Positions 34,388-42,430 of a DNA stretch of 64,000 nucleotides are shown here, piece by piece (positions within the stretch are counted from its first letter, which is position 1; each line of letters begins with the position of its first letter). Both the position numbers and the translations under genes were made by a program. Location of the stretch: the NCBI GenBank assembly GCA_023954815.1, contig JAGSHB010000008.1:1-64000 (forward strand), given 5' to 3'. Below the pieces are notes generated by a model. That model made no database searches. It saw nothing but the letters and a program-made list of their open reading frames with translations, and was not told the origin of the DNA. This DNA is from Myxococcales bacterium (GTDB lineage: Bacteria; Myxococcota_A; UBA9042).

Positions 34388-36982
34388 CTAGCGACGACGG
34401 CAGCAGCGGAACTTGTAGTTGCTGGTGTAGTTCACGCAGTGGCGCCAGTTGTACCAGCTGCGGTAGCGCACGAACGAGGTCGTTCCGCACTTCTCGCTGG
34501 TCCAGTAGTAGTCCGTGTCTTTGGTGCTCGTCGCACGGTATTCGGCGACCGTGCAGACGTCGCCGCCGTAGGTGCCGATGCAGTAGCTTGCGGCGTTGTC
34601 CTGGTTGCGCGCCGAAATTTCGCCACTGATGCAGACCATGCCCTTGGTGCTCATGCCAGCTGGGCAGCCGTTGCGGAGGTAGCCGCCGTGCACCTCGACG
34701 ATGTCGTTGTGCACCTGGATGAGACGCACATCGTAGTCGCCACTCGTCGAGTTCGAAAAATCGATGTGAGGCGTGCCGTTCTTGTAGGAACGCAGCTCGA
34801 CGTAGGGCGATGTAGCCGGCCCAAGCTCAACGGAGCCACTGGTATTTTCGACCTTGGCGATGCTGTTGACCAACAGGCGCTTGCTGCCGTAGATGCGTAC
34901 CCAGGTGCTGTCGGCCATGTGGAGACCACCACCGTATGTGCCGAAGTAAAATCCAGTCTTGCCGTATGCCCGGTGCCAGCCTCCGCCGTTGTCGATGACC
35001 GTCTGCTTGTCGATGACGATGCCGTTGTTGGCGTACAGCGTGCTGTTGACCGTGAGTGTCTTGTCGACCTGAGCGGTGCCTGTGGACCGCAAGTGTCCGG
35101 CCTGAACGGCGCCGCCCGTGAGCACACCCTTGTTGCCGTAGATGCGGACCCAGCTCGTGTCCTGCATGTAGAAGCCGCCGCCGTAGCTCGCATTGATGAA
35201 GCCGGTCTTGCCGTAGGAGCGGTGGTAGCCAGCGCCGTTATCGACCACGTACTGACCGTCCACCTGCAAGCCGCCGTCGGCCCGGACCACGCCAGCGGCG
35301 CGAATGTTGCCGGTGCCGTAGGTATGGCCCGAGATCTTGAGGCGATTGCTGTCTGGCGCCGAGCCGATGCCGACGTTGCCGCTCGATTTCGAGACGTGGA
35401 TCCGCGTGCTGCCCTGCGTCTGCAGGTAGAGGTCCTCGTCGTAGCTGCCCACGGCGCCGCTGTTCACACGCAGAGATTTGTTCATGTAGAACACGCTGCG
35501 GTCGGTCTCGATATGTGCCAATCCAGTGTTTTTCGGTCCGATGTCGATGTAGCCCTTGCCGGTGTTGACACGCAGGGCGCCGCCGACACTGCCGCGCACA
35601 TCGGAGTGGAACTGGCTCAGCCCACCGCGGTAGATGGAAAAGCGCGTGGTGTAGTCACCGACTGCGATGAGGCGATCCAGGTAGTGGATGCGGCTCGCGT
35701 AGCCCGAGACGCTGTCCGACGTACCCTTGAGCGTCCACTTTTCAGGCAACCATGCGTGCATGTGGTCGTTGTCGCTGAGCAGGAACCAGACCGTGGCGCT
35801 GTTGGCCGCCTTGATATCGATGAAGTGAGCGGTGGAGCCGGAGTTTTCGACCACGCGCACCCTGTCGAATACCAGGGCGCCGGAGCGGCTGTGGTTGAGC
35901 AGGGTGAAGCTCATGTTGGTGTGGTCGCCGGCGGAGATACCGACGCGGAAGGACACGGAGCCGCGGCCGCTGCCGTCGTACAAGTGGAAGGTGCCCGAGA
36001 CGCTCTGACCGTTCTTGGTCGCTGCGATGCGGTACCAGTTGCCTTTGACGACCTTTCCGGACCAGCGAGCGGTGTCTTTGCCAACGCTGGTGGCGCAGAT
36101 GACCTTGCCATCGGAGTTGATCTGGCGAATCGCTTGGCCGGTGGGGCATGCGGAGGCGACACGGCGCTGCACCTGGTTGGCGTCGACGTCTGCAGCCTTC
36201 ACTTGGCCGTTGGCGATCATCGCTGAGGTAACCGAGTTGCTCTGATTGGTGTTGACGTAGCGGCCGTCGGCGTAGGGCACGTTCAACTTGAACTGATTTT
36301 TCGCCAAGGTGAGGCCCGTACCAGCGGTGTAGGCAGTCTTGCTGTTCTGATCGATGACGCACACCGGTGAACCGTCGATTTTGTAGCCCTTGAGCACTTG
36401 GCCGCTGGCGCAGGTCTTGAGTGAGGGAATCGTCGGCTTGTTCTTTACGTCGGCCCACGAACCAGAGGTGGCGATCTTCGCCAGAGCGGCGGTCTTGGTG
36501 TAGCCGGCCAGCGCGTTGGGAGCGAGCGCCGTGGCTGTGACGCAGCCGGTGCAGCTCAAATTGCCCGCAACATTCGCCCGCAAGGCGTAGGGCACCTTGT
36601 GCAACTGAAGTCGCGGCAGCTCAGGGTCGGAGCCGACGGAGATGCCGATCCAGCCGGCTTTTCCGGACAAAAAGTGCTTGGTGTCGATCTTGCCGCCCAA
36701 GCCCTTAGCGCCGATGGAGACCGTGAACAGGCCGCTCGAGACCTTCACGCCGGTGTCGGAGTAGACGTAGAGCGCAGTGGACTCTTTGTCCGCCTTGCCT
36801 GCGTAGAACCGGACGGTCATTCCGTAATCGCCATCAGGCGCAACGGCACCGGCCTTGCTCAATAGCCGACCCTCGAAGTGCAGTACATCCTGCACGGCCG
36901 CAGTGGCTACGACAGGCGCTAGCACCACCGCCATCAAGGCAACAAGCCAGGCAACTCTAGTCGTCCAATGTTGCTTCAGCAT
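34388..36982 (-). CDS. Large secreted fibre-like protein with tail-fibre/shufflon-type repeats
   Basis: 864 residues; signal peptide TTRVAWLVALMAVVLAPVVATAA. Residues 30-130 form an N-terminal beta domain (LHFEGRLLSKAG, VPYALRAN) common at the start of secreted bacterial proteins with a trimeric-fibre appearance. The middle has strands such as GNVGIGSAPDSNRLKISG and two repeats of the form VIDNGGGWHRAYGKTGFYFG and VVDNGAGYHRSYGKTGF, each with TYGGG..M..(T/S)WVRIYG. These resemble phage tail-fibre and pilus-tip (PilV/shufflon) shafts. The C-terminus is Cys- and Trp-rich, ending KFRCCRRR. Probably a surface adhesin; no prophage genes are nearby. Confidence 0.72.
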   Translation of the reverse strand: MLKQHWTTRVAWLVALMAVVLAPVVATAAVQDVLHFEGRLLSKAGAVAPDGDYGMTVRFYAGKADKESTALYVYSDTGVKVSSGLFTVSIGAKGLGGKIDTKHFLSGKAGWIGISVGSDPELPRLQLHKVPYALRANVAGNLSCTGCVTATALAPNALAGYTKTAALAKIATSGSWADVKNKPTIPSLKTCASGQVLKGYKIDGSPVCVIDQNSKTAYTAGTGLTLAKNQFKLNVPYADGRYVNTNQSNSVTSAMIANGQVKAADVDANQVQRRVASACPTGQAIRQINSDGKVICATSVGKDTARWSGKVVKGNWYRIAATKNGQSVSGTFHLYDGSGRGSVSFRVGISAGDHTNMSFTLLNHSRSGALVFDRVRVVENSGSTAHFIDIKAANSATVWFLLSDNDHMHAWLPEKWTLKGTSDSVSGYASRIHYLDRLIAVGDYTTRFSIYRGGLSQFHSDVRGSVGGALRVNTGKGYIDIGPKNTGLAHIETDRSVFYMNKSLRVNSGAVGSYDEDLYLQTQGSTRIHVSKSSGNVGIGSAPDSNRLKISGHTYGTGNIRAAGVVRADGGLQVDGQYVVDNGAGYHRSYGKTGFINASYGGGFYMQDTSWVRIYGNKGVLTGGAVQAGHLRSTGTAQVDKTLTVNSTLYANNGIVIDKQTVIDNGGGWHRAYGKTGFYFGTYGGGLHMADSTWVRIYGSKRLLVNSIAKVENTSGSVELGPATSPYVELRSYKNGTPHIDFSNSTSGDYDVRLIQVHNDIVEVHGGYLRNGCPAGMSTKGMVCISGEISARNQDNAASYCIGTYGGDVCTVAEYRATSTKDTDYYWTSEKCGTTSFVRYRSWYNWRHCVNYTSNYKFRCCRRR

Positions 36983-37042
36983 CGCTCAGTCTCCCGATGT
37001 GCCCTCAGTGAGGACCTGCCGCAATCGCGGCTGTATTCCGCC

Positions 37043-38683
37043 CTAGAATTTGGATAGCAGCCACGGGATGAACCCTGCCTGCAGTGTCTTGGTCTTGCCG
37101 GTGGCTGTGCCCACGGGGCCTTCGCCCGCAACGCTCACGATCATGCCTTTTTGGTTACCCGCCAGCCTGCCGCCGCCGCCCGAGAACTGACCTGATAGGC
37201 CAGTGGGCTTGCAGCCCTCGTCGGTTGTGCCGTCGCAAGTGTTGTCCTTGCCGTCGCACAGCTCTTCCGGCCCAGGCTTGACCTGGTCTTTGCAATCGGT
37301 CGACAGCTGCCCGTTGACGCACAGCTGCACCCCCGCCTTGCAGATGCCAACGCCTTCGGTGCCCTTGTGACCGGTGTAGCAGGCCTGCGTGGCCGCGTTG
37401 GGCAAGTACACGCAGCCCTTGTTGGCGTCGCACGCGTCATTCGTGCAGGCGTTGGTGTCGTCGCACGCCTTGGTTGTCGCTCCGGGTAGGCACGCGGCCT
37501 TTCCGTCGTCGCCCACCCCGCACGCATCGCCCTCGGTGCACGCGTTGTTGTCGTCGCAGCTGCCCTTGGCTGGGGTCATGACACACTTGCCCGTTTCGGG
37601 TGCGCACTTGCCGGTGGTGCAGGGATCGCCGTCTTCGCAGTCCGTCGTTGGCTTGTGGCTGCATTTGCCCTTTTCGCAAGCGTCTTTGGTGCAGGCGTCG
37701 CCGTCGTCACAGGCCTCGTTGTCGGTGTCGCCATCGCAGTCATTGTCGATGCCGTCGCAGGCTTCTTTGGCTGGCGTTCCGCCGGTGCATGCGCCCATTC
37801 CGCCGGCGCCGCATTGCCGCTGGCCGGGGCAGCTGCCGAACTCGTTGGTGACCATGCAGCTCGTCTTCTTGGCGACCGCGGTGGCCCACGTGCTGCACCC
37901 GCAGGTCGGCAACACGAGCTTTCCGCACTTGCCGTTGTCCGCGCAGCCCGCGTCGTCTGCGCAATCGCTGTCTTTGGTGCACGCACCACCGTCACCTACA
38001 GCGGCCGCTGGTTTGAGCTTGCACTGCTTGCTCAGGCTGCCTTTGTCTTGGTCGAACGCATCGACGCAGCCATACCCTGTGGGGCAGTCCTCATCTTTGC
38101 TGCACAGCCCGCCGCAGAATTTGCCCAATTTGCCGTAGTCGATGCACAGCGAGTCGGTGCCCTGGACCTTGCAGTCGTCGTTCTTTTCGCAAGGCGAGCA
38201 CAGCGACACATAGTTCGGTGCGCACATGAACACGATATCCGATGCTCCGATTTGCTTGCACGTGAAGCCCGTGGGGCACGAATCAACGCACGGTTTGGCG
38301 CACTTTTTTCCGTCGGCGTGGTCGAGGCACACGGCGTTGTCGCAGTCGTCATTTTTCACGCAGTCGCAGCCGGGAGCGCCAGGGCATTCGGTGTTGGTTC
38401 CAGCGTCGAAGGTATCTGTGCCGGTGTCCTCGAAGTCTGTCGCGTCTGGGATGGCGGGTACGTCATTGTCGCCGCCTGCGTCCGGCGTGCCGGCATCTTC
38501 ATCGACGACCAGGCCGGTGTCAGTCGCAATCGTGCCAGCGTCGCTATTGCCGCCGCTTTCAACAGACGGGCTGCTGCAGGCAGAAAATGCGATGGACGCC
38601 GCCAAGCAACACAAGACCCACAACAAGTTGGGCGCCGTTGTAGTGGAGTGCCGCGCTGCGGCTGGCGGAGCGCTGTGCTGCAT
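37043..38683 (-). CDS. Cys-rich lipoprotein with MopE-like motifs
   Basis: 546 residues; lipobox SIAFSAC after an Ala/Thr-rich n-region, then an Asp/Gly/Thr linker to about residue 100. Around fifty cysteines are arranged in modules such as CVKNDDCDNAVCLDH, CEKNDDCKVQGTDSLC, CDDGDACTKDACEKGKCSH and CDDTNACTNDACDANKGC. Two MopE-type Asp-rich motifs occur (CDGIDNDCDGDTDNE; LCDGKDNTCDGTTDEG). The C-terminal 50 residues have no cysteine and may be a short beta or sorting segment. Exported surface protein; function unknown. Divergent from the RnfD-like gene. Confidence 0.82.
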   Translation of the reverse strand: MQHSAPPAAARHSTTTAPNLLWVLCCLAASIAFSACSSPSVESGGNSDAGTIATDTGLVVDEDAGTPDAGGDNDVPAIPDATDFEDTGTDTFDAGTNTECPGAPGCDCVKNDDCDNAVCLDHADGKKCAKPCVDSCPTGFTCKQIGASDIVFMCAPNYVSLCSPCEKNDDCKVQGTDSLCIDYGKLGKFCGGLCSKDEDCPTGYGCVDAFDQDKGSLSKQCKLKPAAAVGDGGACTKDSDCADDAGCADNGKCGKLVLPTCGCSTWATAVAKKTSCMVTNEFGSCPGQRQCGAGGMGACTGGTPAKEACDGIDNDCDGDTDNEACDDGDACTKDACEKGKCSHKPTTDCEDGDPCTTGKCAPETGKCVMTPAKGSCDDNNACTEGDACGVGDDGKAACLPGATTKACDDTNACTNDACDANKGCVYLPNAATQACYTGHKGTEGVGICKAGVQLCVNGQLSTDCKDQVKPGPEELCDGKDNTCDGTTDEGCKPTGLSGQFSGGGGRLAGNQKGMIVSVAGEGPVGTATGKTKTLQAGFIPWLLSKF

Positions 38684-38795
38684 GTTCTACCCTCTGCCGA
38701 CGCGGATCGTCGCAAGGTGGTGAAGGGGGGAGCGCGGCGCGGACCCGCTGATGGAGACCCTGCGAGCCGGGTGCCGCGCAGGGTCAAAGTCCGTT

Positions 38796-38826
38796 GTCGG
38801 CCGAGTTTGTGGGCCGCTCGGCCGAC
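38796..38826 (+). promoter_or_regulatory. Perfect inverted repeat between divergent genes
   Basis: GTCGGCCGAG-N11-CTCGGCCGAC is a 10-bp perfect arm repeat in the 220-bp gap between the Cys-rich lipoprotein (minus) and the RnfD-like gene (plus), 77 bp before the latter. It could be a leader hairpin or an operator. Confidence 0.35.
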
Positions 38827-38903
38827 CATGGACTTATTTGATGAACCACGAGATCGCCGTTGATTGACTTGTACGGGACTGGCCGAGTGCCTACAGTTTG
38901 CCC

Positions 38904-40616
38904 ATGAACCGTCGCTTCGCTGTCGCCGCCGCTGTTTGTCTCTTGGTCGTTGCGGTCACTGACAGTGCTGCCGCCCAGTCCGCGCCGGCCGTCGCTCCGT
39001 CACCGGCTGCTGTCATTCCGCGCGGGCAGGAGAGCAAGATTCAGGCCCTATTGGCGGATGTTGGCGTCGACACGCCGCTGCCTGGCGGTGTGATTTTTGA
39101 TAGCACCCGGGTGTTCGCAGACCGTGTCGTTTTTCAGCTTCGCACGGTCTCTGGGGCTGCGGTGGTCTCCGAGCTCATCGTTCGGCATCGCACGACCGCT
39201 CCACCTGGCGCCGTTGTTACGCGCGGGCTCTCCATCGTCGTCGCCGGCGACAAGCTGGCGCACAAGTCGGTGCTCGACCGCGCGCTACAGAGCATCAAAC
39301 GTCAGGACCAAGACGATATCTTCAAGGTCCTCACCGCCCCCAATGCCATTCGCGTACCGCCCGTTACCGCCGATTGGAAGTGGGTGGCTACCGCGCTGCT
39401 GTTGGCGCTGCTCATCTTACTGACCGCGTTGCTGCAGTGGCCACCACGCACGTGGCGTCATCGCATCCGTTTTCATTTCAAGCCGACCCACGCGCTGCCG
39501 GGTGTGATTCAGGTGCTGCTCTTCAGTTACTGGTCGCTGTACTTTCGTGATCTTGGCCACTATTTGCCGCTCATCGCCCTGGAACTCGTCTATGCCTTCG
39601 TTCTGGCGGCAGCGCTGGATTTGCACCGCACCGGCCGGTGGACCGCATCCTTCGGGCCGGTACCTATCACTTTGAGTACCAACCTCTTCGTCCTTTTCGT
39701 CCAAGGCGACGCCTATCTCACGGTCATGGCCATCTCTGTTGCGCTGCTGTCTCAGCGCCTCATTCGGCGAGGGGGTAGTCACGTACTTAACCCGTCGTCC
39801 TTTGGTGTGGCCACGGTTGGTCTGCTCACGCTGGTGTTGCCGACACTGGGCTACGGCGACTCCGCCTATGAGTTTTCCCTCGCCCCCAACATGAGCGAGG
39901 TCGTGGTCCTGCTCGCCCTCATCGTGCAGTTTCGCGTGCCGGTGGTCCTTATCAGCGCGGCGGCAATGGCAGGCCTGCTGGGGATGGGATTTGTGTTGGG
40001 GCGCGTGTCCTTTTCTCCCTATTGGGCCCCCGTCCTGCTGGTGATTGTGCTGTTGGCGACCGATCCGCGCACCAGTCCGCGACGCCCACTGGCGCAATTG
40101 CTGTACGGCTTCGCCGTCGGCGTGTTCATGCGCCTCAGCGGCGGCGTTCTTGAGGCCCTCTTCGACCACGACTTCTACGGCAAGGTGGTGGGCGTCGCGG
40201 CCGCAAATGTTTTGGTGCCTTGGTTCGACTCCTTAGCTGAGCGGTCTCCGTGGCAACCGAAGCTGCTGGAACGCAAGTTCAACCCGCTGCATGTGGCGCT
40301 CTGGTTCGCGCTGATTACGATGGGGCTTACCTCGCCGGGAACCAAGGCCGGTAATCTCGCTCACTGCGATGGCTGCCAGGCGCTCCATCACGACAATCGC
40401 ACGCCGTTTGTGAACTTTGGGCCCGGACGTACGGTGCCGTGTGCACAAAACCAGCTCTACTGCGCGCCCTTCACCTTTGCTAAAGAGCTGGCCTGCTGGC
40501 GCACGGAGTGGACGGGCACAGGCAAGCGGTGTGGTAGTGGCAAACCTGCTGCCAGGCGGTCGTCCCATGGCCCGCGAACGGATGACAAATCGCGCCGCCG
40601 CGGAGAGCAGCCATGA
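38904..40616 (+). CDS. RnfD/NqrB-like membrane protein with extra N- and C-terminal domains
   Basis: 570 residues from ATG 38904 (the track start is a TTG two codons earlier). Signal peptide to about residue 27, a periplasmic region (30-155), a single helix near residue 155-175, then about nine helices containing the RnfD/NqrB-type NPSSFGVATVGL and ATDPRTSPRRPLAQLLYG motifs. The C-terminal tail has paired cysteines and histidines (HCDGCQALHHDN, CAQNQLYC), possibly a redox or metal site. The flavin-attachment (S/T)GAT motif is not seen. It stands alone with no other Rnf or Nqr subunits and is coupled to the downstream SDR gene (ATGA). Confidence 0.7.
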   Translation: MNRRFAVAAAVCLLVVAVTDSAAAQSAPAVAPSPAAVIPRGQESKIQALLADVGVDTPLPGGVIFDSTRVFADRVVFQLRTVSGAAVVSELIVRHRTTAPPGAVVTRGLSIVVAGDKLAHKSVLDRALQSIKRQDQDDIFKVLTAPNAIRVPPVTADWKWVATALLLALLILLTALLQWPPRTWRHRIRFHFKPTHALPGVIQVLLFSYWSLYFRDLGHYLPLIALELVYAFVLAAALDLHRTGRWTASFGPVPITLSTNLFVLFVQGDAYLTVMAISVALLSQRLIRRGGSHVLNPSSFGVATVGLLTLVLPTLGYGDSAYEFSLAPNMSEVVVLLALIVQFRVPVVLISAAAMAGLLGMGFVLGRVSFSPYWAPVLLVIVLLATDPRTSPRRPLAQLLYGFAVGVFMRLSGGVLEALFDHDFYGKVVGVAAANVLVPWFDSLAERSPWQPKLLERKFNPLHVALWFALITMGLTSPGTKAGNLAHCDGCQALHHDNRTPFVNFGPGRTVPCAQNQLYCAPFTFAKELACWRTEWTGTGKRCGSGKPAARRSSHGPRTDDKSRRRGEQP

Positions 40617-41578
40617 GCAAATTGACGAGCGCTACGAGCGAGCGTGCGGCGGATGCGCTCACGGGGCCGGTTGTGTTGACTGGTGCGACGGGTTTTTTGG
40701 GTGGCCACATCGCCGCCGCAATTTTGGCGAGCGGAGTGCCGTTGCGGGCGGTGGTGCGCAGTCCCGCAAAGGCTCAGTCTTTGGTAGACGCAGGCGCCGA
40801 GGTGGTTGCCGCCGACCTCACAGACGCCGCTGCGCTGAAGGCTGCCGTGGCCGGTGCACGAGCGGTGGTCTCCAACGCGTCGCTGGGTTCGTGGGCTGAC
40901 GACGATGACGCCTATGAGCGCGTCAACGTGACGGGGATCGACAATCTTTTGGCTGCTGCGGTCGACTGCGGGGTGAGGCGTGTGGTCATGATTTCGACGG
41001 TGGCTGTGTACAAAACCCAGCTCTGGCGGGCCATGGACGAGCAGGCGCCGGGCTACGATGCAACAAAGCGACGCTTCAATTGGTCGGATTTGACGACGGA
41101 TTGGCGCTACGCTCGCTCAAAGACGCGTGCGGAGAGCGTCGCGCGTGGTTATGCCGACCGGCTGGACCTCACTTTCTTGCGGCCTGGGCCCATTTACGGC
41201 AGCGGCGACCCCAAGCTGACGGCTCGCTACAAACGGGCGGCCGACCGGGCCATCGTTCTTGCGCCAACGGTGGGTGTGCCGCAGGTCCACGCGGGAGACG
41301 TTGCAGCGGCCGCCGTCAGCGCATTGCAGCGGCCACAAAGCATCGGTCGGGCCTATAACATCACGGCACCGCCGACGTCGCCCTGGCAGGTGCAACGTGC
41401 GCTCCGCAATCTCAGGGGGCGCGGCCCTTTGGTGCTGCCGCTGCCCATTCCCATCTGGGTCCACTACGATTGCGAGGCTGCTGCGAGAGACCTGGATTTC
41501 CGGCCGAGATCGCTCGAAGCCGGGTTGCAGGAAGCCCTCGATGGCGCATCGAATCCAGCTGATGGAGCGTCGTCATGA
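40613..41578 (+). CDS. NAD(P)-dependent epimerase/dehydratase (extended SDR)
   Basis: 321 residues; the start overlaps the previous stop by 4 bp and its own stop overlaps the next start by 4 bp. Rossmann motif TGATGFLGGHI, the NVTGIDNLLAAA segment, STVAVYKTQ and the active-site YARSK (YxxxK) are the extended-SDR set. LRPGPIYGSGD marks the substrate-side loop. Acts on a sugar-nucleotide, sterol-like or other hydroxy/keto substrate; not resolvable. Coupled with a membrane RnfD-like protein and a GDPD, it may serve lipid metabolism. Confidence 0.85.
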   Translation: MSKLTSATSERAADALTGPVVLTGATGFLGGHIAAAILASGVPLRAVVRSPAKAQSLVDAGAEVVAADLTDAAALKAAVAGARAVVSNASLGSWADDDDAYERVNVTGIDNLLAAAVDCGVRRVVMISTVAVYKTQLWRAMDEQAPGYDATKRRFNWSDLTTDWRYARSKTRAESVARGYADRLDLTFLRPGPIYGSGDPKLTARYKRAADRAIVLAPTVGVPQVHAGDVAAAAVSALQRPQSIGRAYNITAPPTSPWQVQRALRNLRGRGPLVLPLPIPIWVHYDCEAAARDLDFRPRSLEAGLQEALDGASNPADGASS

Positions 41579-42417
41579 CCACCGACTCTGAGACCGGAGC
41601 AGGTTCCGGCCCAGCTGTTCATCCGTTTCTCGATCATCGGCATCCCATCCCATTCGCCCATCGCGGCGGCATGGAGGCCGGCCCAGAGAACACGGTCGCT
41701 GCGTTTCAGGCGGCCTATGACCTAGGGTTTCGTTGGATGGAAACCGACGTGCACCAGACCCGCGATGGGGTGTTGGTGGCGGTACACGATGCCAGCCTGG
41801 AGCGCGTCGCCAACCGTGATGTACGTGTGTCCGATGTGACTTGGGCAGAGCTGAGCGCCGTCGACCTCGGGCAGGGGAGTCGCGTTCCGACTTTCGCTTC
41901 GTTGGTTGAGCGGTTTCCCGACGTGCGTTGGAACATCGACCCAAAGGATAGAGCAGCGGTTCCGCCACTGGTTCGCCTCATCCGCAACCAGAAGCTCGCT
42001 CATCGCGTGTGCATCGGCAGCTTCTCAGATGGTCGGCTTAACAACGTCCGCCGCGCACTCGGCGACAAGCTCTGTACGAGCCTAGGGCCCCTAGAAGTCG
42101 TGCGTTTGCGCGCTCGTAGCTTGGGGTTGCCCTTGCCCGCGCGCTTTCATCCGTGTGTGCGCTGTGCGCAGCTGCCGGTCAGCGAGCACGGCGTGTCCGT
42201 GACCGACGCGAAGCTGCTGGCTGAGGCTCACCAACTCGGGTTGAAGGTGCACGTGTGGACGATCGATGACCCAGCCGAGATGCATCGCTTGCTGGACTTG
42301 GGGGTCGATGGGCTGATGACCGATCGGCCGTCCATACTCAAGGCGGTGCTGGTGGAGCGCGGTCAGTGGACCAGCCCGGACCAGCTTGCCGATTTGGCCT
42401 CGCTGACATTTGAGTAG
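41575..42417 (+). CDS. Glycerophosphodiester phosphodiesterase, cytoplasmic
   Basis: 280 residues, no signal peptide. AHRGGMEAGPENTVAAFQAA and METDVHQTRDGVLVAVHDASL hold the catalytic His residues and metal ligands, and VHVWTIDDPAEMHRLLDLGVDGLMTDRP is the classic C-terminal GDPD end. It would release glycerol-3-phosphate from deacylated phospholipids. Third gene of a coupled trio (RnfD-like, SDR, GDPD) with 4-bp overlaps at each joint. Confidence 0.92.
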   Translation: MTTDSETGAGSGPAVHPFLDHRHPIPFAHRGGMEAGPENTVAAFQAAYDLGFRWMETDVHQTRDGVLVAVHDASLERVANRDVRVSDVTWAELSAVDLGQGSRVPTFASLVERFPDVRWNIDPKDRAAVPPLVRLIRNQKLAHRVCIGSFSDGRLNNVRRALGDKLCTSLGPLEVVRLRARSLGLPLPARFHPCVRCAQLPVSEHGVSVTDAKLLAEAHQLGLKVHVWTIDDPAEMHRLLDLGVDGLMTDRPSILKAVLVERGQWTSPDQLADLASLTFE

Positions 42418-42430
42418 TCGCCGGACTACT
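42413..42430 (+). terminator. Hairpin spanning both stop codons of convergent genes
   Basis: AGTAGTC-GCCG-GACTACT is a perfect 7-bp stem. It contains the TAG of the GDPD gene and the antisense TAG of the PHP lipoprotein, whose coding ends are only 8 bp apart. Likely a compact bidirectional terminator or mRNA 3' end; no U-tract. Confidence 0.4.

Noticed and set aside
34340-36226. 628-residue plus-strand ORF
   Set aside because: Lies wholly antisense to the fibre-like protein, is Val/Ala/Asp-rich, has no domain, and mirrors the repeats of the real gene; a GC-rich shadow.
34388-36982. Prophage interpretation of the fibre-like gene
   Set aside because: No capsid, terminase, lysis or integrase gene around it; it has an ordinary signal peptide.
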